From: Methylomarinum sp. Ch1-1
GTDB taxonomy: Bacteria; Pseudomonadota; Gammaproteobacteria; Methylococcales; Methylomonadaceae
Assembly (NCBI RefSeq): GCF_030717995.2
Contig: NZ_CP157743.1
Coordinates: 558,001 to 622,000, forward strand
Direction: 5' to 3'
Length of the DNA: 64,000 nt
Shown: positions 19,178-27,334 of the stretch, one piece after another
How the letters are laid out: every line of letters starts with the position of its first letter
How positions within the stretch are numbered: the first letter of the stretch is position 1
The notes under the pieces: generated by a model
What the model was told of the DNA's origin: nothing
The model's input: the letters and a program-made list of their open reading frames with translations, nothing else
The model's database searches: none
Translations under genes and position numbers: made by a program

Positions 19178-19599
19178 GGATATGGTCGTAAATAACTTCC
19201 AAGATCCCTCCATCGTTCCCGCGCTCTGCGAGGGGATGAAGTCTGAACCACAGAGCACTCATCGTTATACACATCTTGTCTCGACATCGCGTTGAGCCTC
19301 ATACGCAATGACGTCGGAGTAAAAAAGCTTGAGCTTTTTTAAGCAAAAGCTCAAGCTTTTGCACTCCCGGAAGCATTCCGGCACAGAGCGCAGGAATGCT
19401 TGTGAAGACATCCATAAACATTGAATCCCATCAATCCCCAGCGGAACGCTCACTCTTTACGCCAATCAGAATACATCTTATGAATCAATCCTGTGGCAAT
19501 ATAGAAATCGCATTGGTTTTATTGATTTTTTTTGACTTATGTATAACGATGAGCGCAGAGCATGGAAACCATATCGGGAAGTTATTGTTAGCAAAATCC
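19178..19599. repeat. MITE-like repeat (family E), copy 2 with nested insert
   Basis: Starts GGATATGGTCGTAAATAACTTCC and ends with the imperfect inverted counterpart containing GGGAAGTTATT and AAATCC, like the copy at 3565-3720. It is about 265 bp longer than copy 1, and the extra DNA, roughly 19260-19545, contains its own palindromes, which suggests nesting. Confidence 0.5.
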
Positions 19600-19889
19600 T
19601 TAATGCGCCAGCCTTTTTTCAGATTGCGCTTAGCGCAAAACTTTTCATATTATAGTACATTTCATCGTGATTGGGGATACTGAACTGATTTACTAATACG
19701 GCGGACGCATTTAAACTCTCCAGAAAACAACCTTTTGGCACTGTAATCATCTCGCCAAGACTTCATCGTGGATTGCCTGGCGGCGAATCCATCCGATTGC
19801 GATGCAAATGTAGCCTTGCCTTCGGATGTGCTGTACTGCGTGAAGCACATCAAAAACCGGTGCGCTTCACGCAGTTCAGCACACCCTAC

Positions 19890-20030
19890 CCGCACCGGTA
19901 GGTTGGATCAAGCGCAGCGATCCGCCAATCTAGAGCGGCTTCGCGAAGCAAGCCGCCAAAAAATGCCACCGAAGGCAAAATTAGCCGTTGTGCGTATCCA
20001 GGCGGATTGCCTGGCGGCGAATCCATCCTA
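19890..20030. repeat. Family C dispersed repeat
   Basis: Contains CGGCTTCGCGAAGCAAGCCG, a nearly perfect palindrome, then GCAAAATTAGCCGTTGTGCG and GGCGGATTGCCTGGCGGCGA. The same order of blocks recurs near 42.95-43.10, 43.20-43.32, 52.40-52.66 and, inverted, 62.11-62.27 kb. Confidence 0.75.
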
Positions 20031-20111
20031 CCGAGATCATTGTATTAAAGGTACAAAAGTTGTGTAGATACCTACTCCGGCTTTCGCGAGGACTTTCTTT
20101 CGGGTTTAAAT

Positions 20112-20387
20112 TCAATAGACTTCGTCATGCACGCCGATATCAATTGGGATAATCTCTTTTTCTTTAAACATAAAATCAATCACGATTCGATATTCCATAT
20201 TGATTGAAACACTGTGACAATCGTTTAATTTGCCTTGGAGCTTGTGCAAACGCAGTGACGGGTGAAAAGGATCAAGCTCAAGCAGCTCAATGGTTTTTAC
20301 ATATCTTTCCAAAGCGTCTGGGTGCTTTTTAATAAACTTTTTTAGCTTTTTAAAATACTCATCGGTCCGAATGATTTTATAGCTCAT
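20112..20387 (-). CDS. RelE-family toxin (mRNA interferase-like)
   Basis: 91 residues. The N-terminus YKIIRTDEYFKKLKKFIKK is the amphipathic helical start of RelE/ParE toxins, and LRLHKLQGKLNDCHSVSINMEYRIVIDF is the conserved beta-sheet core with the basic/Tyr-Arg patch (EYRIV). These toxins cleave mRNA at the ribosome or block gyrase; which applies cannot be told, but the core looks more like RelE/YafQ. The start overlaps the antitoxin gene by 11 bp, the classical coupled antitoxin-toxin order. Confidence 0.88.
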   Translation of the reverse strand: MSYKIIRTDEYFKKLKKFIKKHPDALERYVKTIELLELDPFHPSLRLHKLQGKLNDCHSVSINMEYRIVIDFMFKEKEIIPIDIGVHDEVY

Positions 20388-20631
20388 CCATCAACTCTTT
20401 TGTATGCTCTGCCGCAGTTTGCACTTTATAGCGGCCGTCTTTGATATCTTGCATCGCTTTCATGTGGGCAAGATCGAGTTCATTTTGTCTAAATTCGTTG
20501 TAGCGTTCTATATCCAACACCACATATTTATTTTTACCCCGCACATTAATGACGAGTTCATCGGCTTTTTGGAGCATTTCCCCAAAAAAAGAAACGCCCT
20601 TTGTCTTAACTTCGCTCGCTGTAATAATCAT
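20377..20631 (-). CDS. Phd/YefM-type antitoxin
   Basis: 84 residues. IITASEVKTKGVSFFGEML followed by VINVRGKNKYVVLDIERYNEF is the Phd/YefM DNA-binding fold. The C-terminal tail (about 55-84) is helical and acidic, the part that wraps the toxin. It should neutralise the RelE-type toxin encoded directly downstream and repress its own promoter. The two genes overlap and look intact. Confidence 0.88.
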   Translation of the reverse strand: MIITASEVKTKGVSFFGEMLQKADELVINVRGKNKYVVLDIERYNEFRQNELDLAHMKAMQDIKDGRYKVQTAAEHTKELMDEL

Positions 20632-20761
20632 AACCGTATCCTTAATAGTACTTTTAAAAGCATCTTAACACGGTAATAAGCGGGGGCAGAATTATTCTCC
20701 ACGCTTATTGGATGCATGGAATTTGACCATACCACTATGGGAATGATGCATTTGTGACGCG

Positions 20762-21385
20762 CTACATTGTCGGTGCATGGGGCTTTAGTGGATTGCCTGA
20801 CGGCGAATCCACCCTGTGTTCGCGTTTTTGTTGCCGCCGATTTTGCATTGCTTTTCTGATTAATGCGACGAACATTCCCGCCATTAACCCTAAGACAACC
20901 GCAACAGCTAAAATCAGCATTTTTTTCGGTTTAATAGGTTTTTATGGAATTGTCGTCAATTGGTCGATAGCCGCCGGTTTTATTTTTTCGGCGCCAAGAG
21001 ATATAGCATTCAACGATGCAATGCGTTCCTGCAAATTGCGTATCCCATCAATAAACGAATCGTCGTTTTTTCGGTTTTTTAACAGTTGAATTTCGGCTTC
21101 GATTGCCTTAGTCCCGCGCATATACTCCATATTCAATTGATTAGCCGCTTCATCAATCTTAGGTTCGACAATACCTGTTGCCTTCGCCAGCACCAGCGCT
21201 TCCTGAAGCTGCGCAATCCTATCCATACGGCGCTCCCGCGCGATTTTTCTCTTGCCGATAATTTGGTCTTGAATAAAACTTTTTTGCTTTTCCAATTCCG
21301 CATTGACAGAATCGAGTAATTGGCTTGTTGTCACTGAGGTGACAAAATTAACGTATGCATTATTGCAATAAGTGTTCACTGACAA
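20762..21385 (-). pseudogene. Truncated wzz (O-antigen chain-length determinant) with in-frame stop
   Basis: The open part (20942-21385, 147 codons) begins inside the periplasmic domain (AYVNFVTSVTTSQLL) and runs through the coiled coil ERRMDRIAQLQEALVLAKA to AIDQLTTIP, where a TAA occurs at 20942-20944. Past it, in the same frame, come KPIKPKKMLILAVAVVLGLM and GMFVALIRKAMQ, the classical Wzz C-terminal membrane segment preceded by a Pro-rich motif. About 130 N-terminal residues, including the first membrane helix, are missing, and the last residues come from a family C repeat. It is therefore a relic, overlapping the cysC end by 10 bp. Confidence 0.8.
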
Positions 21386-22005
21386 GTTTTAACGCTAGAT
21401 AAATTAACGATATTTCGCCGCGCCATCAATTGGATCACGCCATCGACGCATTCATCCAGCGAATTTTCACCGGTCTTGACGATCAGCTCAGGCCGCTCCG
21501 GCTCTTCATAAGGCGAATCGATACCGGTAAAAAAAGGAATCTCGCCTGCTCTGGCCTTTTTATAAAGTCCCTTGACGTCGCGTTGTTCGCAGGTTTCCAG
21601 CGGGCATTGGCAATAGATTTCCAGAAAATCGCCATGCGGCATTAATTTTCGGGCGGCATTGCGATCCTCTCTGAAGGGCGAAATAAAGGCGGTTAACGTG
21701 ATCACGCCGGCTTCGGACAATAATTTCGCAACCTCGCTGATCCTGCGTATATTTTCCACCCGGTCCGCATCGGTAAAGCCGAGATCGCTGCATAAGCCGT
21801 GACGGACATTGTCGCCGTCCAGCACGAATGTAGAAATCCCCAGTTTGTGCAGTCGATCTTCCACCGCATGGGCCAGCGTCGATTTACCGGAGCCGGAGAG
21901 CCCGGTAAACCATAGCACCGCGCTTTTATGATTATGTAGCCGCTCTCTGTCCTGCCTACTTACCGCCGCATGATGCCAGACGGTGTTAGTGCTTTTTTGG
22001 GTCAT
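21376..22005 (-). CDS. cysC: Adenylylsulfate (APS) kinase
   Basis: 209 residues with Walker [12 protein letters not shown] at about 34-44, [16 protein letters not shown] near 62-77 (the APS-binding DGDNxRxGL motif) and [15 protein letters not shown] near 107. These are diagnostic of CysC, which phosphorylates APS to PAPS with ATP. No cysD/cysN is nearby, so here it may feed PAPS to a sulfotransferase or to assimilation. Its 3' end abuts the wzz relic; a different gene probably once separated them. Confidence 0.95.
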   Translation of the reverse strand: MTQKSTNTVWHHAAVSRQDRERLHNHKSAVLWFTGLSGSGKSTLAHAVEDRLHKLGISTFVLDGDNVRHGLCSDLGFTDADRVENIRRISEVAKLLSEAGVITLTAFISPFREDRNAARKLMPHGDFLEIYCQCPLETCEQRDVKGLYKKARAGEIPFFTGIDSPYEEPERPELIVKTGENSLDECVDGVIQLMARRNIVNLSSVKTCQ

Positions 22006-22152
22006 AGTTGTTCAACTTGATTTTATTGTGTTTATAGTTCTATAGCGGCCTGCTCTGTACACGACCAAAATCCTAAGAATTCGCAATAAATTGATTTTCA
22101 TGGGGAATTTTGCTTTCTTGTGTAGAATGGGTAGAGCAATGCGAAACCGTAT

Positions 22153-22520
22153 TTATTCCAAGACGATTTGTGCTATCTTCTGGTTCAACAAATTCAGTTC
22201 GCTATAAAATTCACCTCGAATCAATTGGTACATTTCGGCCATTTTTTCAGGCACATAATCATGTGCTATTTTATTTCTGATATCTCTCATATCCAGCCAA
22301 ATATCAATAAGTGATTGGTAATAAGTATAGTTGTATAAGCCATCATCCATGATAACTGGATTCCGGCAATCCATGCCGGAATGACGAAGCACCTAAGACC
22401 ATCTGACTTTTTTCTAGGCACTTAATGCGCCGTTTTTTCAACACTGGCTTTTAACAATTGAAAGGTTTTTTGAAACTTATCCTTGGCAATTACTAGTTGC
22501 TGATCAGTTAATCGATTCAT
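22153..22520 (-). pseudogene. HEPN-domain toxin gene split by a repeat
   Basis: The first piece starts at the ATG at 22520, coupled by ATGA to the MNT gene, and encodes MNRLTDQQLVIAKDKFQ… before a TAA at 22422. A copy of the common ATTCCGGCAATCCATGCCGG repeat follows (about 22360-22390). The rest resumes as DDGLYNYTYYQSLIDIWLDM then RDIRNKIAHDYVPEKM, which contains the HEPN RNase motif R-x4-H (RNKIAH). So the catalytic half survives but is cut from its N-terminus. A re-initiated 79-codon frame (22153-22392) is possible. Confidence 0.7.
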
Positions 22521-22813
22521 AAGTCTGATAAAGGCATCTTTTCAATGGATTGCACAAACAAAGCCTGCTCTTTTGTCATCTTTTTCGGGTTAACGACCAG
22601 CACGTCTATCTTTTCTTCGCATAGTTTAAAAAAATCTCGAGCGATTTTTCTGGATAGATTGAACGGAGGCTGTTGAGAAAAAATCAATAAATCGATATCT
22701 CCCCCCCGTTTTGTATCATCGACTCGTGAGCCAAATAAAAAAGCCTGATCAACATTCGTGAGATTTTCCAGTGCTTTTTTCAAAGCCTTTTTTTGAATTT
22801 TATCGAGCCTCAT
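22517..22813 (-). CDS. MNT-type minimal nucleotidyltransferase (antitoxin)
   Basis: I start it at the ATG at 22813 (MRLDKIQKKALKK), giving 98 residues; a longer frame would run into the DHH gene. FLFGSRVDDTKRGGDIDLLIF near residues 28-47 holds the G-S-x(n)-D-x-D catalytic motif of the pol-beta superfamily. In MNT-HEPN pairs this enzyme AMPylates the HEPN RNase to silence it. Here the HEPN partner directly downstream is disrupted, so the MNT may be an orphan. Close upstream is the DHH-family gene (25 bp gap). Confidence 0.82.
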   Translation of the reverse strand: MRLDKIQKKALKKALENLTNVDQAFLFGSRVDDTKRGGDIDLLIFSQQPPFNLSRKIARDFFKLCEEKIDVLVVNPKKMTKEQALFVQSIEKMPLSDL

Positions 22814-22838
22814 CAAACTTGGACCTCGTCCGCCAAAC

Positions 22839-23795
22839 TTACGCGTATTTCTCCGCCAATGCCTGAATAAACCGACCCAATTCCGCTTGCGGCAAATGGT
22901 TGATCCCGGCCGCGGCCTTACGCCCGCCCCCCGTTGCAAATAATGAGCACAATTCGTCGGCGCCGGTTTTGTTGGTTAACGGCGCCCTGACGCTGACCAG
23001 GAAACCGCCCTTATCATTATGACTTATTACCGCATGAGCGCGTTCCGGCTTTTGATTGGCCAGGTGATTGCCGAAAACGCCGCTGACCCGTCTGGCCCAA
23101 CTGGCATCGGGAAGAATATAGACGGCAACCTGCTCGTTATGAAATTCGGGCGATATTTTCGCGGCCTCAGCCATGTCGGCGGCATAGCCGTCCAGCAATT
23201 GTTGATGGATTCCGGCATTTTCCCGGATGAAGTCGAACGGCGAGGCGAAAGGGCAAAGCTCGTTGTATAGCCGGTCCGGGGCGAAATGCAAATCGTCGAG
23301 ACTGCTGCCGTAACTATTGTAGTTGATGCAAATCCCCAGATCCTTCAATTGCTCGATTTCATCGCTCGATAAGTCTAAAGCGGAAGCGGCCTTCAGCGCG
23401 CTGTCATGCAGATTATCGCCAAATGCAGCGGCGACCGCCCAGGCCTGATATTTCCCCTTTAAATATCGATTAACCAGCAAGCTGGTGCAGGTCGCGGCAT
23501 CGGTATCGATGATGGTCTGCAAACCTGGATGATGTGGAATTTCGCCAGATTGGTGATGATCGACATAGAAAACGCCGGCGCCGCGCGCCAGAATTTGCTC
23601 CAGATAAGGACGGTTTTTCGCCAGCGAAATATCGAGCACGGTCACCCGGTCGCCGTCATTCACCTCGACCCGTTTCAGCAGCTCTATATCCCTTTTGACG
23701 CCGGTAACCAACTGGGTCTGAGCTGGCCTGTCCAAGCGCAATTGCACCAGGGCGCAAATGCCGTCGGCGTCGCCGTTAAAAACATCGATTTCCAT
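22839..23795 (-). CDS. DHH/DHHA1-family phosphoesterase
   Basis: 318 residues. FNGDADGICAL near residues 5-15 and YVDHHQSGEIPHH near 97-109 are the DHD- and DHH-type metal sites of the RecJ/NrnA/GdpP superfamily. GGGRKAAAGINHLP near 290-303 is the DHHA1 substrate-binding GGGH-like loop. Such proteins hydrolyse phosphodiesters (nanoRNA, cyclic dinucleotides, ssDNA). The exact substrate is unknown; this subtype is often annotated just as DHHA1 domain protein. It is the first gene here with the higher GC content of the core chromosome. Confidence 0.85.
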   Translation of the reverse strand: MEIDVFNGDADGICALVQLRLDRPAQTQLVTGVKRDIELLKRVEVNDGDRVTVLDISLAKNRPYLEQILARGAGVFYVDHHQSGEIPHHPGLQTIIDTDAATCTSLLVNRYLKGKYQAWAVAAAFGDNLHDSALKAASALDLSSDEIEQLKDLGICINYNSYGSSLDDLHFAPDRLYNELCPFASPFDFIRENAGIHQQLLDGYAADMAEAAKISPEFHNEQVAVYILPDASWARRVSGVFGNHLANQKPERAHAVISHNDKGGFLVSVRAPLTNKTGADELCSLFATGGGRKAAAGINHLPQAELGRFIQALAEKYA

Positions 23796-23931
23796 CTGAT
23801 CCGTATTTAATCATCACTTTGCAAAGGGGTAATCCTAAACTAACATCTAAAATATTGCTAATTTATGTCTGGCTTTCATTCTTTCCTGGGTCCAGTGAAG
23901 CTTTTCGCGCCGGGGGCGGCGCTCCTACCGG

Positions 23932-24153
23932 GTAACGGCTCGCCCCAGTTATCGAACGCGGCAGGGCCGATTTTTGCTCCTGCATTGCTCTACTACATGC
24001 CATCCTTGGCATTATGGCAAAATCGGCATTTCCGCCATCCATGGCCCATGGCGGTCAGCATGTAGGGTGGATAAGCCTGAAGGGCGCATCCACCAAAAGA
24101 TGCCGACCCGGTGGATGCGCTCCGCTTATCCACCCTACGAATGGGGTAATTGC
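23932..24153. repeat. Family D MITE-like element, expanded variant
   Basis: Starts GTAACGGCTCGCCCCAGTTA and contains the inner inverted pair GTAGGGTGGATAAGCCTGAA / CCGCTTATCCACCCTAC as in the 134-136 bp copies at 36495, 38701 and 47668. An extra block of about 85 bp with its own palindrome (CATCCATGGCCCATGGCGG) is inserted after GCAGGGC. Confidence 0.65.
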
Positions 24154-24312
24154 AAAACAGCTAGCTTTCTAGGCCCCGCCTTCAGACTGATTTGCGCTAA
24201 CACCACGATCTTGCAGATCTTGAACTATCGCCTCGGCGACATCGACGATGAAACCATGCTGCTCATAAGCGGTTTGCAACGCATCGGCCAAGATTGCCAT
24301 GTCTTCAATATA

Positions 24313-24598
24313 CTTAAGCAGGCCGGGGTTTGTAACCCCGGCCTGAATCTTTCAATCCTATGCCAAGCTAAAAACCAAAACGTTCGGGGCGGATTGAATA
24401 ACCCGCCCCGCCCAGGACTGCTTGGCGTATGGTTTTTTGTTGCGGCTCGGATAATCGCATATTCGTTTTACCTTGACGTCAAGTCTCGTTAAAAGCTGGA
24501 AATTGTATCAGATTGTAGCCCGGATGCAGCGTAGCGGAATCCGGGATTCGTGGCCTCGTTGACCCGCATTTCGCATGGCTACATGCGGGCTACTGGCT
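24313..24598. repeat. 286-bp direct repeat, copy 1
   Basis: Nearly identical to 24637-24922 (offset 324 bp). It contains the two family A hairpins, then TTACCTTGACGTCAAG, then the AGCCCGGATGCAGCGTAGCG repeat. A few substitutions separate the copies, for example CGGATAATCG versus CGGATAAACG. Confidence 0.9.
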
Positions 24599-24636
24599 CG
24601 AAAAAGGCCATTCGGCCCGAGGGCGGGCCTCCTACC

Positions 24637-24922
24637 CTTAAGCAGGCCAGGGTTTGTAACCCCGGCCTGAATCTTTCAATCCTATGCCAAGCTAAAAACC
24701 AAAACGTTCGGGGCGGATTGAATAACCCGCCCCGCCCAGGACTGCTTGGCGTATGGTTTTTTGTTGCGGCTCGGATAAACGCATATTCGTTTTACCTTGA
24801 CGTCAAGTCTCGTTAAAAGCTGGAAATTGTATCAGATTGTAGCCCGGATGCAGCGTAGCGGAATCCGGGATTCGCGGCCTCGTTGACCCGCATTTCGCAT
24901 AGCTACATGCGGGCTACTGGCT
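24637..24922. repeat. 286-bp direct repeat, copy 2
   Basis: Second copy of the block at 24313-24598; the first hairpin arm here reads GGCCAGGGTT, so it has one mismatch. A partial third unit starts at once after it at 24923. Confidence 0.9.
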
Positions 24923-25064
24923 AAAAACCAAAACGTTCGGAGCGGGTTGAATAACCCGCCCCGCCCAGAGGGCCTTTTACCGGTATATAAACGACGAGCG
25001 AAAGCGCGGTATGATACTGTTTACAAGCAAATCAACGCCACTGAAAAACTTCAGGAGTAACACC

Positions 25065-26465
25065 ATGATCCCAGTCATCTTATCCGGCGGCTCCGGCACC
25101 CGTTTATGGCCCCTGTCCCGCAGCCAGCATCCCAAACAGTTTTTGCCGTTAGTCTCCCACAACACCATGCTGCAGGAAACCGTGCTGAGGCTGCATGGTC
25201 TGGACAATATGAAAGCGCCGATCGGGGTCTGCAATGAAGATCACCGCTTCATGATGGCGGAACAACTGCGAGAAATCGGCGCCAATCCTTCGGCGATCAT
25301 CCTGGAGCCGGTCGGAAAAAACACCGCGCCGGCGGTTGCCCTGGCGGCATTGTCCGCCGAATCCGCCGACGAGGTGTTGCTGATCTTGCCCGCCGACCAT
25401 GTCATTGCCAATGTGCAGGCCTTTCAGGCGGCGGTGGATAAAGCCAATCACCTGGCTCAACAAGGCCATCTGGTGACCTTCGGCATCGTGCCGACCGCAG
25501 CGGAAACCGGTTACGGTTACATCAAGGCCGGCGATAGCCATAGCGAAGGCAGTTTTCAGGTCGCGGCATTCGTCGAGAAGCCTGACCAGGCTACCGCACA
25601 GAGCTATGTCGACAGCGGCGATTTCTATTGGAACAGCGGCATGTTCGCCTTCACCGCCGGCCGCTACCTACAAGAACTGGAGAAATTTCAACCGGCAATG
25701 CTGAGCGCCTGCAAAGAGGCTTTGGCCGGTGCGCAACAGGACATCGATTTCGTCCGCCTGGATGCAGAAGCCTTTGGCCGCTGTCCGGCCGACTCGATCG
25801 ATTATGCGGTAATGGAAAAAACCGACCAGGCCGTCGTGATCCCCTTGGCCGCCGACTGGAACGATGTCGGGTCATGGTCGGCGCTGTGGGATGTGACGCG
25901 CAAGGACGAGCATGGCAACGCCATCAGCGGCGATGTGTTGACGCTGGATACTGAAGATTCCTTCCTGCATTCCGGCAGCAAACTGATCGCCAGCGTCGGG
26001 GTCAGCAACCTGATCGTGGTCGATACCGATGATGCGGTGATGATCGCATCCAAAGACCGGGTGCAGGACGTTAAAAAAATTGTCGATCAGCTAAAAGAGC
26101 TAAATCGCTGCGAAGCCGATATCCATCGCAAGGTCTATCGTCCCTGGGGTTACTATCATTTGATCGATAATGGCGAACGCTTCCAGGCCAAACGCATCGT
26201 CGTCAAACCGGGTGCGAAGCTGTCGTTGCAAAAGCATCATCACCGCGCGGAACATTGGATTGTCGTCAAGGGGACGGCGCAGGTCACCAAGGGCGAGCAA
26301 AGCATGTTGTTGACCGAGAATGAGTCGACCTATATCCCCCTGGGCACGACCCATTGCCTGGCTAATCCGGGCGTGATCCCGCTGGAAATGGTGGAAGTGC
26401 AATCAGGCAGCTATCTGGGTGAAGACGATATCATTCGTTTCGATGACAGTTATGGCAGAACCTAG
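25065..26465 (+). CDS. manC: Mannose-1-phosphate guanylyltransferase / mannose-6-phosphate isomerase
   Basis: The start is the ATG at 25065 (MIPVILSGGSGTRLWPLSR) with AGGAG seven bases upstream; an upstream in-frame ATG lacks this. 466 residues. Residues 1-285 are the GDP-mannose pyrophosphorylase domain (signature SGGSGTRLWPLSR, later FVEKPD). The last about 110 residues are a cupin with KPGAKLSLQKHHHRAEHWIVV, the type II phosphomannose isomerase site. It makes GDP-mannose for surface polysaccharide. It stands alone between repeats, about 7 kb from the rfb block. Confidence 0.96.
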   Translation: MIPVILSGGSGTRLWPLSRSQHPKQFLPLVSHNTMLQETVLRLHGLDNMKAPIGVCNEDHRFMMAEQLREIGANPSAIILEPVGKNTAPAVALAALSAESADEVLLILPADHVIANVQAFQAAVDKANHLAQQGHLVTFGIVPTAAETGYGYIKAGDSHSEGSFQVAAFVEKPDQATAQSYVDSGDFYWNSGMFAFTAGRYLQELEKFQPAMLSACKEALAGAQQDIDFVRLDAEAFGRCPADSIDYAVMEKTDQAVVIPLAADWNDVGSWSALWDVTRKDEHGNAISGDVLTLDTEDSFLHSGSKLIASVGVSNLIVVDTDDAVMIASKDRVQDVKKIVDQLKELNRCEADIHRKVYRPWGYYHLIDNGERFQAKRIVVKPGAKLSLQKHHHRAEHWIVVKGTAQVTKGEQSMLLTENESTYIPLGTTHCLANPGVIPLEMVEVQSGSYLGEDDIIRFDDSYGRT

Positions 26466-26485
26466 AGCCCAGAGTAAGCGGCCAA

Positions 26486-26507
26486 GGAGTACGGCAAACC
26501 GTACTCC
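26486..26507 (+). terminator. Hairpin after manC, probable terminator between convergent genes
   Basis: GGAGTACGG / CCGTACTCC is a perfect 9-bp stem with loop CAAA, 21 bp past the manC stop and between two convergent genes. The T-rich stretch (GGTTTTTCAG) comes only about 14 bp later, so termination efficiency is uncertain. Confidence 0.5.
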
Positions 26508-26531
26508 CGCCTCCGTTAATTGGTTTTTCAG

Positions 26532-26795
26532 TTATTGAGCGGCCGCATCGGAAAAAAGAATATCCTGTTCATTTTTCTGCAGTGTTTTATCGCCGATGCC
26601 TTTGACATTGCCCACGTCTTGTAAAGATTCGAATGCCCCGTTTTCCGATCGGTATTGCACAATCGCCTCGGCTTTTTTCTGTCCGACGCCGGACAAGGAT
26701 TGAGCGATGGTATCGGCATCCGCGCTATTGATATTGATCGGCTGGGCGTATGCATTGAAGGAACATAAGGCTAAAACAATCAGTAATTTTTTCAT
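26532..26795 (-). CDS. ComEA-like helix-hairpin-helix protein, exported
   Basis: I start at the ATG at 26795 (MKKLLIVLALCSFNAYA, a clear signal peptide cleaved after AYA), giving 87 residues; upstream codons in frame look non-coding. The mature part, ININSADADTIAQSLSGVGQKKAEAIVQYR, is the ComEA HhH DNA-binding fold. Such small periplasmic proteins bind incoming DNA or serve as unspecific HhH proteins. No competence genes are near, so the role is open. Confidence 0.85.
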   Translation of the reverse strand: MKKLLIVLALCSFNAYAQPININSADADTIAQSLSGVGQKKAEAIVQYRSENGAFESLQDVGNVKGIGDKTLQKNEQDILFSDAAAQ

Positions 26796-27334
26796 CGACT
26801 TATTCCTCATTCGAAGAGTTGGTGAAGTGAACAGACAGCGGATCGCCGACCAAAAGCCACTGAACTTGCTCGTTATCGATTGTAAGGTTTTCATTCACAA
26901 TTGCAAGACATGGCTTGGAATTTACATTTATCGACAAAATATTTTCGCATTATACCGACGCAAGAAATTGATTTTAAAAAACATTATTTTTATTAGCTCT
27001 TCGGCATACATGCTGATTTCGAAAAAAATGGCAGGCATTAGCTGCATCGAGACCTGGTTCTGGTGCGCTTCCTATCGTCAGCATTTTGGCGGATCCGCAG
27101 GGCTTGATCCGCCCTACCATACCATTAGCCTCATTGCCTTTCTATGCATAGGTGGAACAAGCTGCGCGGTTCCACCTTATCGACGGCAATGGCGCATCGG
27201 GGCGCGTTGCCGCCTTTTGGTGGACTTGGTGCGCTTCCTGTCGTCAGCACACCCTACTTTTTCAGGTTGCGACAAGTGTCGGCAAGCTGTATTGTTCAGC
27301 TTTATTCATTGTTACTGAGCATGTTAACTCATTC
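26796..27334. other. Intergenic region upstream of polA
   Basis: About 540 bp between divergent genes. The left part is AT-rich and should hold both promoters. The right part (about 27070-27270) contains repeat fragments such as GGCGGATCCGCAGGGCTTGATCCGCC, split by short spacers, and two copies of a TGGTGCGCTTCCT-CGTCAGCA block. No gene seen. Confidence 0.5.

Larger units (their letters stand above)
18973..20111. other. Gene-free repeat field between the FRG gene and the toxin-antitoxin pair
   Basis: About 1.1 kb with only short frames that translate repeats. It holds a MITE-like element (19178-19599) with an inner AT-rich palindrome (AAAAAAGCTTGAGCTTTTT near 19320-19340), and a family C repeat near 19.89-20.03 kb. 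No RNA gene was recognised. Confidence 0.6.
23796..25064. other. Repeat field between the DHH gene and manC
   Basis: No gene is supported in about 1.27 kb. It contains a family D element with an extra internal palindrome (23932-24153), two 286-bp direct repeats each bearing a composite double hairpin (24313-24598 and 24637-24922), and a third hairpin at about 24940-24963. Frames here translate repeats. Confidence 0.7.

Noticed and set aside
19768-20067. 99-codon rightward frame
   Set aside because: Translation of family C repeat blocks (for example QADCLAANPS), which recur in several frames elsewhere.
20942-21385. Independent small coiled-coil protein
   Set aside because: The frame continues past its stop into the Wzz C-terminal membrane motif, so it is a wzz relic.
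22839-22939. Longer start for the MNT gene
   Set aside because: It would overlap the DHH gene by 100 bp; the ATG at 22813 fits the family.
23974-24816. Two rightward frames sharing a long identical peptide before manC
   Set aside because: The shared peptide is encoded by the 286-bp direct repeats; it is repeat DNA rather than a duplicated gene.
27152-27334. Longer start for polA
   Set aside because: The 61 extra codons translate repeat fragments; the family start is [16 protein letters not shown] at 27335.
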